Positions 1 to 9,100 of a DNA stretch of 11,208 nucleotides are shown piece by piece. Positions within the stretch are counted from its first letter, which is position 1. Every line of letters starts with the position of its first letter. The stretch is from Zancudomyces culisetae (lineage: Eukaryota; Kickxellomycota; Harpellomycetes; Harpellales; Legeriomycetaceae). The position numbers and the translations under genes were made by a program. The notes below the pieces were generated by a model. It saw only the letters and a list, made by a program, of their open reading frames with translations, was not told the DNA's origin and did not search any database. The stretch spans positions 1-11,208 of the forward strand of contig LSSK01001336.1 of NCBI GenBank assembly GCA_001969505.1, written 5' to 3'.

Positions 1-345
1 TGGGCGGTCACGATCGCGGTCATTGTGGCGTCTAGATGGATCGTAAGTATATCCAGTCGAGGTGGGGTTAGGAGAGTGAGCCCTCCGAGTAATAGAATAA
101 TCTACGCGGATGCTGCGTCCCTCCACTGTTGTCCCGTTTGTTCCGTTGCGCGCTTTAGTAGCAGACTCCACGCCGTCCATAGTAACAAAGCCAAAGCCAC
201 GTGACCGCTTAGGTTCCTCCTTGTCGTAAACAAGTGTGACTTTTTCAACTTTTCCGTACTTGGAAAACAAATCCATAAGGTTTTCTTCAGTAGTGTAGAG
301 ACTCAGCCCAAACACTCCAAGGATGTTTGTGGGTTCGGGATTATC
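1..345 (-). other. TRA2: TRA2 RRM-coding exon, open at the window edge
   Basis: This exon has 115 codons in one frame from GAT (345-343) to CCA (3-1), coding the whole RRM and the TRA2 linker. Base composition is clearly more GC-rich than in the introns beside it, which supports coding. No stop codon is visible, so the RS/RD-rich C-terminus continues outside. If exon 1 were joined to it directly, the frame would hit TGA after 14 codons. Confidence 0.9.
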
Positions 346-1691
346 CTATCAATGAAAAATTTGGGTTAGTTTCATTTTATTCTATTTTTTTTTACCTGTA
401 AATGATATAATATTATTCGTATAGTTGAAATTGGTATTGAATTCAGAGTTTAAGTGAAAATATTCTTGAAGAAAAAGGAATAAAGTTGAGAGTATTCAAG
501 TGTTGATGTTTCTTTGATAGTTAGCATGTGTACAAGGTGTTGAAGCTCATTCTTGTTTCTAAACTGGGATTGGCGTTCATTTCTACAAATTGTGACTGTT
601 CTTACCCTAGTATTTCCTTCTCTATTGTTTATTAATTTTGTTTCGTTATGTTGGAAATCACGTTTACATATTATTATATTATATATTTTGTTTTGTTAGC
701 AATCATTCTGGATGATTAGTGCATATAATCTGGTATTTTCTTTTAATTTCCAAGTTGTTTTAACTATATTATCAACATATTTCCTCTTAGCTGTTTACAC
801 AACCTCGAATCACATTATTCTAAAATCATTTCTTGCTGTTTTCTCTTTGTCATTATTTATTGCTATATCTTTTCATTTTCCCAACACTTAAACTCGTTGA
901 ATGTTATAAGTGAGTTCATGGTATTGTGTAGGCGTTTTGAATGTTTAACATCGAGTTTTAACAGTAGTATTAAATTGTTCATTTTGAACTTTCGTGGAAT
1001 ATTTTATTCTTCCAATTCATCCATCCATTAATTCATTCATAAAATTGATTATATCTTTTCGACATTAAATAAAACTCCAAAACCAAACAAATATTCGAGT
1101 CCCATAGTATTATATCCCACCACACTTATTCGCTTCCTTCCCATCAAAAAAATAATAATGGTGGCAAGGTACCAATAAAATGAATTGCTGCCAAAAGCTT
1201 TTTGAATTACAGCTAGATTATCAAAATAATGAAATATAGACAAAGATCACAACGGAGCGCAACACTTACTTTATGTATCCCTCTCCAGGGGTAAATCTCT
1301 CAGATGCTTCCACACCCCTCTGTTCGGGTGCGGTACCTTTGACATCTATCTCTCCACCCCAGCCAGCTGCATCGCCTTGTTCATCTCTGTACCGAGACCT
1401 CTCTTCAGATTCACCAGGTTCTTGCCAGCTGGAGTTGTAGCCATTGTTTTCTCTGGGGGATTTTTCCCAGCCGGAAGATTCTGCCGCTGGTCTCTCTCTT
1501 TCTTCGTAGGCGTCTCCCATGTTCTTATCTTCACCATTACCATTCTCTATGTCGTTTTTTTGTGTGGGTGACTTGCTGCCTCTTTCTTGTTCACCCTCTG
1601 ATAAAAACTGTTCAGCATCTGCGGGATTTGCACCCATCATCAAGTCTGGCTCTACGGAAAGGGGTTCAGATTGCATGACTGGTGTTGGCAT
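1..1691 (-). CDS. TRA2: Transformer-2-like SR splicing factor (RRM protein), spliced, C-terminus beyond the left edge
   Basis: Proposed exons are 1691-1270, 621-606 and 345-1, giving 261 codons with no stop. The start ATG at 1691 has A at -3 and an in-frame TAG six nt upstream. Residues 1-141 are rich in Glu, Ser, Gly and Arg. The RRM follows: RNP2-like LGVFGLSLYTTE, then RNP1-like RGFGFVTM after KRS. RSIRVDYSITRRAHSPNP comes next, which corresponds to the linker typical of metazoan TRA2 proteins (RRIRVDFSITKR.HTPTP). The visible end (RRHNDRDRDRP) begins a basic Arg/Asp tail. In known members this family binds exonic GA-rich splicing enhancers in the nucleus and recruits spliceosome components through its RS regions; that role is inferred here from homology. 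The family is absent from baker's yeast, so its presence suggests an intron-richer fungus. The RRM assignment is very sure; the exact exon joining is less so. Confidence 0.88.
346..605 (-). other. TRA2 intron 2 (260 nt) with an internal CAG|GTAAAA site
   Basis: The donor is GTAAGA at 605. The final acceptor is ATTGATAG (TAG 348-346), preceded 20 nt upstream by branch point ACTAAC (370-365) with no AG between. The segment also holds a juxtaposed acceptor/donor TTTACAG|GTAAAA at 396|395, which splits off a compact 50-nt unit that is itself a well-formed mini-intron. No open exon in the needed frame ends at this CAG, because the TAA upstream leaves no acceptor between. It is therefore either an intermediate (ratchet) site or chance. 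Confidence 0.6.
606..621 (-). other. TRA2: Candidate 16-nt TRA2 microexon
   Basis: AGAAGGAAATACTAGG is bounded by TAG (624-622) and by a GTAAGA donor (605-600). Its length is 1 modulo 3, which is exactly what is needed to join the AA left by exon 1 to the phase-0 exon at 345. The join reads K-E-G-N-T-R then DNPEPTNILGVFGLS. Animal TRA2 has GNRANPDP before its RRM, so GN(T)R.NP.P looks like true family sequence. Seen: splice signals, phase and residues. Inferred: actual use. A one-nt exon (ACTAG|G) would also repair the frame but would lack the GN residues. Confidence 0.58.
622..1269 (-). other. TRA2 intron 1 (648 nt)
   Basis: The donor is GTAAGT (1269-1264). A candidate branch point GCTAAC lies at 700-695. 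No AG dinucleotide occurs between that branch point and the TAG at 624-622, so this TAG is the first acceptor met by scanning. The interior is AT-rich. A 64-codon open frame at 1243-1049 on the same strand resembles no family I know and is treated as chance. The intron is long for an ascomycete yeast. Confidence 0.6.
1270..1691 (-). other. TRA2: TRA2 exon 1 (start codon to first donor)
   Basis: This exon holds 140 full codons plus two nt (AA). It ends exactly at a consensus donor, AAA|GTAAGT (GTAAGT at 1269-1264). Read through, the frame would stop inside the donor (TAA at 1268-1266), as expected for an intron. The encoded segment is hydrophilic and low in complexity, with EERERPAAESSGWEKSPREN and SEERSRYRDEQG stretches. 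It has few true RS dipeptides, so it is a weak N-terminal RS-like region compared with animal TRA2. No upstream ATG is visible in about 100 nt of leader. Confidence 0.8.
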
Positions 1692-2719
1692 TTTCTACTT
1701 TCTATTTAGTCGTAGGCCACTCAATTATGTACTTTTTGCTCTTATTTTTTCGGTCGATCTATAGTTGATAGCTGTAATCTTTTCTAAAAATGAAATAATC
1801 AATACTGTTCTGGTCTGCTGGTTTGTTTTTTCTTATTCTTTGCTCTTATTTACACAAGTTAAATAAACCTTGTTAGCGTTTCTCCAGTTTAATTTTTTTC
1901 ACTTATCATATTAGGGTTTTGTCTCTGTTTTTGTTTTTTTAATTGGAGAATACAGCTCCAGAATTTTTACTTCAATGCAGTTAGGTGACGAAAAACTCAC
2001 ACCAAAGGCGAATAAATGCGTAATTACTATTGGCGAGCAGGGAATGCGAAATAAAAAATTTTTTTTTTCAGACTACTCGTGGCGGAATAATTTTGCTGGA
2101 TATGAATTACTTAAAAACTAAACATGCAACGAAGAATGTTATTCTGTAGAAAAATTCGCATTGCATGTAGAAGTTTCCCGAAATGCTTTGCTAGTCGAAG
2201 AAAAGGATTAAAAATAAAAATAAAACGAGGAAAATTCTCAGTTGTGTAATTGCAAATGGAACGAATTGTAAACGAGAACAGCACTGTTTATATGAACAAC
2301 ACTCCTACAACGAAATAGACATTGGTAGGCAGAATGATCAATTAGCTTCCTGTTACCGCGTTTGTATTTAGACAAACTCAGAATATAAGATTAAGATTGT
2401 ATGTGCTTCAAAAGAAAAAAAGGAGTTTATCTGTTTACACAAAACGGTATAGTAGAGTTGAAAATCCAAACTGAACAAGAAATTGGATTAATCTTATTTT
2501 GGATCAGGGTTGAGACAAGGTATCTTTGATGAGCGAGTTTTTTATAATAGAAAGTTTTATTTTTTAGATTTTTTTTGCTTCAAATTGTACAAAACTAGGA
2601 GTAGGTATGAAAAAAAATACCAAAACTAAGTAATTGCCATCTTTTATACACTCAATCTTTGACTTTTTTTTCTTATTGTGCTAATTTCTGAGACTTTGTT
2701 AAATCATTTTAGCCCAATT

Positions 2720-2725
2720 CACGTG
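2720..2725. promoter_or_regulatory. Palindromic CACGTG E-box in the divergent promoter
   Basis: CACGTG lies about 390 nt upstream of the REA1 start and about 1.03 kb from the TRA2 start. In yeasts this is the core bound by bHLH factors such as Cbf1. It is a rare GC-containing palindrome in very AT-rich DNA, but a single 6-mer is weak evidence. Another CACGTG occurs inside the REA1 coding region near 4323. Confidence 0.25.
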
Positions 2726-2843
2726 AGAAGTTCAAATTGAAAACTCTATGTAAAAAAAAAAAATAAAGAAAAAGAAAACTGATCAAAGGTTTTTGGTTGT
2801 TATGCTTGATGCAAACACGACCAAAAAAAAAAAAAAATTTAAG

Positions 2844-2871
2844 CGCAAAAGAAAAAAATTTTTTTTTTGCG
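2844..2871. repeat. Inverted repeat CGCAAAA...TTTTGCG around an A7T10 core
   Basis: The arms CGCAAAA (2844-2850) and TTTTGCG (2865-2871) are perfect complements. The A and T runs between them extend the pairing to the middle apart from one G-T pair and an A-A mismatch. The outer flanks (AAATTTAAG and GTAAACTT) continue the symmetry imperfectly. It could be a hairpin or cruciform element, or a poly(dA:dT) boundary in the REA1 promoter. It lies too far from a gene end to call a terminator. Confidence 0.35.
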
Positions 2872-3003
2872 TAAACTTATAGAGTTTATTGGTAATTGGG
2901 ATTTAAACTCCAAGAAATCTTGGTACATCTAAACTTTATGACTTTACATTTATAGAAATACAGAGTATATTCATATTGTTATACCAGAGATATACACTGG
3001 CTT

Positions 3004-3010
3004 TATATAA
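3004..3010 (+). promoter_or_regulatory. TATA-like element of REA1
   Basis: TATATAA lies 103 nt upstream of the REA1 start codon. The interval up to the start contains no ATG and is A-rich, like a typical fungal 5' leader. Spacing is right for a yeast TATA box, but AT-rich DNA produces this heptamer often, so the call rests on position. Confidence 0.4.
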
Positions 3011-3112
3011 CCAAGCAAATATTGTAAATAGATTTTAATTTAATAAAAAGTCTCACATATAAAACTAAAAAAAGAAAAATATAAAAAGACTTTGAGCAAT
3101 TCAGGAAAAACA

Positions 3113-6100
3113 ATGGATAAAATAGAAGTATATAGCCACGACAACGATGGGGATATGGAATTTGTGAATCCATTTTCCATAGATCTAGTGCGGGCTATGG
3201 AGGTACTGCACGAAAATAGAGAACAGGCTATTGGTAAATGCAAATGCGGGAGCAGGGTAATAACTAGGATGTTTGACCAAGTTGAGCAGTGGATAGTGCG
3301 GAACAAAGGAACGACGAGTACATATAGAAATAGAGATACAACTAGATATACAGCAGAGGGTGATGCAGCTGAAATGATGGATATTGACAGTGAAGATGGT
3401 GGGCGGCAAGAACAAGCAAGGCAAGGGTTGGATTTGGTTTCCATGTTACTGCTTGGAGAGGGGCTTGGAATACTGGAGCGGGGAGAGTGTTTTACAACCA
3501 ACACGAAAACTTGTTGTAGTATCCATCAATCACGCCTAGAAACAATAAGCCGCGGTGGAATAAGATATAACGAAGATGAAGGAGAACTGACGTATTTGGT
3601 TGCACGAATATTTGGTCCGCTCTTAATAGAGCTAGTCAGTCGATGGTTGACTGAGCGGGTGGAGCGGATGGTCAAGACAGAGTTCATAGTCGATACCGAC
3701 AAAGACGTGAAATACAGATTTGTAGTTGCATATACAATTGGGCAGTTGGTAGGAGTATGGACATATTTATCAGGACAGATCGAAAAGATAGTCGGAATAA
3801 ATGATGTATGGGTAAACCAAGACTTTGAACAGAGTAACAATTATGGTGTTAAAAATGCTGGAAACGTTGAGCTAAAGTTGGCAAGGATGTTTACGATGTA
3901 TCGTGTGATTGGGGCAATCAATGAGAGAATGGGCCAAACGGAGGCGAAAACCTTGCTCAATACATTCAAAATGCAGGTGTATGGCGATTTGATGGCCAAA
4001 GAAGAAATAGTGCGGTACATGGCGGTCCAGATAGTTGGAAGAGTAGAAAACATGGCCTGGAGAGAGATGCGAGAAATGGAAACGAAATGGGTGAAAAGCG
4101 AGAGTATCGAACAGAGAAACGTGGAGTTTAATGCAAAAGAGGAGCGGGAGAAAAGAGAGAAGCAAAGTAACTTGATGATCGCGCATAACGAGCGGTATAA
4201 TAAGGGAGAAATAATGTCAGGAAAGGAAGAAAGGAATGGATGGATCACAGAGAGCGACATAGACGAAAAGGTGGCAAATGTTTATGGAGTTTTATTAGCA
4301 AAAAACAATTCAAAGAGAAGTTCACGTGGAAGTATACAAGAAAATGGAATAGAACACCAGGAGAGTAAGGAAAACAAGGCCAAAGAGGTGGTAGGAACCA
4401 AACATGCGAGAGAAACAATGAGAAAATTGGCTCTTGCAGTATCGCAGCACCAGGCAATGTTGTTGTATGGACCTGGAGGCAGTGGTAAAACAACGATGAT
4501 TGAGGAATTGGCAAGAATAACAGGTAATGAACTGGTGAAGATCCACTTGGGTGATCAAAGCGATGCCAAGGTACTTCTGGGAACATATATAAGCGGTGAG
4601 AAGCAAGGTGAGTTTGAGTGGCAGCAAGGAATTTTGAGCATAGGAGTACAGTCAGGAAAATGGGTTTTGGTTGAGGATATCGATAAGGCTCCAGATGAAG
4701 TCGCTTCAGTGTTAATTGGACTGTTGGAGAGCCGAGAGCTGTTTATCCCGGGGAGAGGCGAGAGAATAAAAGCACATAGTCAATTTGAGCTGTTTGGTAC
4801 AGTTTCGTTATCAGTACCGACAGACTTTGGAAGAACACAAGGAAGTGGGGTTACAATGATGAGAGGAATAGCAGGAAACAACAACTGGAACCGTGTTGAG
4901 GTGCGACAAATGAGCAGTGAAGAGATGGCAGCAGTTGTGGCATGTAGATACGGGATCTTGGGACGGTATAGCAACGATATGGTGGAACTTTACGAACGGA
5001 TAAGGCAAGAGCTTATAGAAGCAGCGGAGGGAGGTAGTTTGTATAGTAAAGGGTACGTGGGAGCACGAGATTTGTTGCGATGGTCAAAGAGAGTAGACCA
5101 CTATATCAGACAATCAGCATACTGGTGTAATCATGTGGATAGAGTGTTTGATACAGCAGAGGGGAGGTACTTGATGTTTGTGGAGGCGAGTGATGTGTTT
5201 TGTGGTTCAGAACAAGATTACGAAAAGTGGATCGAGAAGCTAAAGCGGCTGGGAGAGATTTTGGGGGTGGCAGAGCAACGTGTGGACCATTATATTGATG
5301 GCAAAGAAATAGAAGTAAACATGGATGTAAAAGCTTCAACACATAACAACAATCGTGAAGGAATGGTGACGATAGGGAGAGCAAAGCTGAGAAGTAAACG
5401 TGATAGGCACAGTGTTCGTGGGCACACAGGCGGGCGCGGTCGAAAGCCATTTGCAACAACCCGGGGTGCAAGCAAGTTGATGGAAAAGATTGCGGTAAGT
5501 GTGGAGCTTAATGAGCCAGTAATACTATGTGGTGAGACGGGTACAGGGAAAACAACAATAGTGCAGCAAGTGGCAGATATGATAGGACAGGAATTGATCG
5601 TTGTCAATCTGTCACAGCAGAGTGAGACGGGGGACTTGCTGGGAGGTTTCAAGCCGCTTGATCTGCGGGTAATGGCGGTGGTGCTGAAGGAAGAGTTTGA
5701 TTGGTTGTTTGAAGAGACATTTTCGATAAAAAAGAACATGCGATATTTAGAAGCAGTTAGGCAGGCTGTGAACAAAAGCAACTGGAATCGACTAGGGAAA
5801 TTGTTTTTGGAAGCGTTTAAAATGGCTCAAAAGGCGATTGCAAGCAAAAAAGAAAAGGCACGAGCACAATTAGAAAGTCGTGAAGAAAGTAGGTCTGGAA
5901 ATGGGCAACCCGAAGGAGAAGTAGAAGTAGAAGGAGAAGGAGAAGGAGAAGGAGAAGAAGAAAGAGGTAGTGGTGGTAGTGGTGGTGGTGGTAAGAGAAT
6001 AAAAATAGCAGATACGGGTGTGCTAGATCGATTGGCTGAAAAGTGGGATGAGTTCAATGGCAAGACCAAGCGGTTTGTAAGTATTGAGAATGGGGGAAAT

Positions 6101-9100
6101 GGTAAAATGATTTTTTCATATGTCGAAGGGTTGTTAGTAAAGGCGATTAAGGAAGGGAAATGGATTCTACTGGACGAAATTAACTTGGCAACTGCAGAGA
6201 CACTGGAATGTCTGAATGGACTAGTAAACAGTGCAGAAGGAACACTTTTATTGTATGAACGAGGTGATATCGAACCCATTAAACGACACGAACGGTTCAG
6301 GTTATTTGCATGTATGAATCCAGCAACCGATGTGGGAAAGAAAAACTTACCAGAGAGTTTGAGAGCGCGATTCAGTGAATTTTATGTGATGCCAATTGAC
6401 AAAAATGAGGGAGATTTGAAAATGATTGTGGAGAAATATTTGGGCGATGTAAACATGAGTGGCAATACCAATAGGAGTGAGAAACCCATAAACAAACTAG
6501 AGGTGGTTAATCGAATTGTCGAGTTTTACAGGCAGAGTCGAATGCTGGCTAAGGATTTCAAGCTTGCTGATGGAGCACAGCAGCGGCCAGACTATAGTTT
6601 GCGAACGTTGACCAGAGCGTTGAGTTTTGCCAAAAAGTACTCTAGGTTATATGGAGTAAGAGAAGCAGTGTATGAAGGGATATATATGAGTTTTATTACG
6701 CAACTGGACCAACAGAGCAAGAACGAGTTGACAAATCTGTTAAACAAGCTGATTTTTTCAGATATCGGTGGCAATAGTAATGGAAAGAATAATACCAGTA
6801 GTATGAGGAATGAGATGGATAAGGAGTATGTAAAAATTGGTAAATACTACATACCAAAACTCAAACAGGCAATACAACCAAGTAGTGAGGACAATGAGGA
6901 ATATGTAGTTACCAAATCAGTAGCTGAAAAGATGGAAAACCTGGCAAGAGCAATCATGGCACACGACTATCCAATTCTGATCCAGGGTCCAACATCAGCA
7001 GGCAAGACATCGATGGTAGAGTATCTAGCAAAGCTAACGAACCACAAATTTGTGCGTATTAACAACCACGAGCATACAGATCTACAGGAATACATTGGTA
7101 GCTATGTTAGTGGGGAGACGTTGGAATTCAAGGAAGGGTTGTTGGTTGATGCGCTACGTAATGGGTATTGGCTGGTTCTGGACGAATTGAATCTGGCACC
7201 AACCGAAGTGCTCGAAGCACTGAACCGGCTGTTGGACGATAATCGCGAGTTGGTAATCACAGAAACGCAACAAGTGGTGACTCCACATCCGGAATTTATG
7301 CTGTTTGCGACGCAGAACCCAGCAGGATTGGCCTATGGTGGACGTAAGCATTTGAGTCGTGCGTTCAAGAACCGGTTTTTGGAGTTGAATTTTGACGCGT
7401 TGCCGCCGACAGACGAGTTGGAAACTATTGTTATGCAGCGATGTGGAGTTTCGCCGGGTCAATCAAAAAAACTGATTGGAGTATATACCGAGTTGGTATT
7501 TCAAAAATCACAGTTATCAGTATTTCAAGCCGGTGGTGGTAATGCTGGTGGAAGCAGTAGCAGTAGTAGCGGGGGAGGAGGCGCTGGTGGTGGCGGTGGT
7601 GGTAATTCTGGATTTATCACGTTACGTGATTTATTTAGATGGGCCAATCGGATTTCCAAACACGAAAGTGCGGTGAGCAATGAGTTAATTGCACAATTTG
7701 GATATATGCTTCTAGGCGAGCGAATTCGAAACAATGGAGAAAAGCAGCTAGTCAAGCAAGTACTAGAAAGAGTTTTTAAAGTAAAAATTGATGAACAACA
7801 GCTATATTCATCCGAGCATCTCACTCGTCTATTGCAAGAATTCGGCGTGCGTGAAAGTGGTGTGATTTGGACATATGCGATGCGGAGACTGTTTATTTTG
7901 ACAGCAAACAGTTTGAGATACAACGAACCAGTACTACTAGTTGGCGAGCCAGGATGTGGAAAGACGATGGTGTGCCAATTGCTGACGAACAGCACAGTCA
8001 ATGTACTCAATTGTCATCAACATACCGAGACATCTGACTTGCTAGGTGGTCTGCGACCTGTCCGAAACAGACAAAACTATATCAATAGCGCAGTACTGTA
8101 TGCCAAACAATACCTTGAACTATCTGCGAACACTGCTACTGAGGGTGGTGACGATATTTACGCAAACAAGTCGTTTTGGACCAAACTGGCACGGTTGGTC
8201 GGCGATGATGATTTGAGTAGTGCTGGTGATAACAGTACGGAGCTCGCTAGAGTGGCAAAGTTGGCAGTGGCGAATTACCAAAAATCACGAGCGCTGTTTG
8301 AGTGGGTTGATGGTATCCTGACCAAATCGATGAAAAATGGCGAGCCATTCCTGCTAGACGAAATCTCGCTGGCTGAGGATTCAGTCCTGGAACGACTCAA
8401 CAGTGTATTGGAACCCAAACGGACACTGTTGCTAGCCGAACGAGTCGACATGAATGTCACTAGTGACGATGGCGAAAGCGATGGCAACTTTATAGTGGCA
8501 AAAAGTGGATTCCAATTCATGGCAACTATGAATCCTGGTGGAGATTACGGCAAAAAGGAACTAAGTCCAGCACTCCGCAATCGGTTTGTGGAGTATTACG
8601 TACCCAACATAATCAACAACACAGAAGACGTGACCAATATTTTGGTTGGCAATCTGAAACTAGCAAGTGCTGAGTTGGAGGAGTCGGTGGCGCGGATAGT
8701 AATTGAATTTATTGGGTGGTTTGGAGATATGTTCTTTTCACAAAGCAGTATCAATGACTCTAATATAATCACTATCAGACACTATATTGCATGGTGCATG
8801 TTTATTAACAAGACATACGTACATTTGGGACTCCGACAGGCAGTTGTGCATGGTGGGTGTTTGGTGTTATTGGATGGGTTGGGCACAATCGACTACATAA
8901 GTGCAGTTGCATTGAGTCTATCTGGATCATCATCATCATCATCAGATATTAGTGAGAGTGGCAACAAGAAACGAATTCGTGCTGGGTGTATCAATAAATT
9001 GATTGAACTTTCAGCAGTACTTGATCGTGGTGAGAGTGCAGAATTTGACAAGACTCTGTTGTTTGTTGATGATAAAAACAGTGGTGACTTGAGACAGCGG

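Larger units (their letters stand above)
1692..3112. promoter_or_regulatory. Divergent AT-rich promoter region between TRA2 and REA1
   Basis: About 1.4 kb between two divergent start codons. I see no supportable gene, tRNA or mobile element in it; stops are dense in all frames. It is dominated by A and T runs, for example near 2052-2069, 2750-2763 and 2823-2870, which in fungi commonly keep promoters free of nucleosomes. A GATGAG at 2528-2533 resembles the core of the PAC motif of yeast ribosome-biogenesis genes, and GAAAAAAATTTT (2851-2862) resembles the RRPE motif. Both fit a midasin promoter, but the first is about 580 nt from the start, and poly(A)-poly(T) can mimic the second in such AT-rich DNA. 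Confidence 0.55.

Noticed and set aside
1049-1243. 64-codon minus-strand open frame between the TRA2 exons
   Set aside because: It lies within intron 1, has AT-rich composition, resembles no family I know and has no splice sites fitting the TRA2 phase.
346-1269. A single 924-nt intron joining exon 1 directly to the RRM exon
   Set aside because: The splice phase does not match (two leftover nt meet a phase-0 exon), giving a stop after 14 codons. The microexon model was preferred.
1377-1764. Plus-strand open frames overlapping TRA2 exon 1
   Set aside because: They are antisense shadows of the GC-richer exon, whose minus frame is the one ending at a consensus donor.
2287-2292. TATAAA on the minus strand as a TRA2 TATA box
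   Set aside because: It lies about 600 nt upstream of the TRA2 start in AT-rich DNA, and nothing supports such a long leader.
2527-2690. Possible C/D box snoRNA (TGATGA near 2527, CTGA near 2686)
   Set aside because: The boxes are too far apart, no terminal stem closes them and no D' or C' box is convincing.
5290-5781. Long reverse-strand open frames opposite midasin (also 5827-6279 and 7525-8010)
   Set aside because: The plus strand codes conserved AAA+ motifs throughout. The purine-rich coding strand simply lacks reverse-strand stop codons, and the reverse products show no family pattern.
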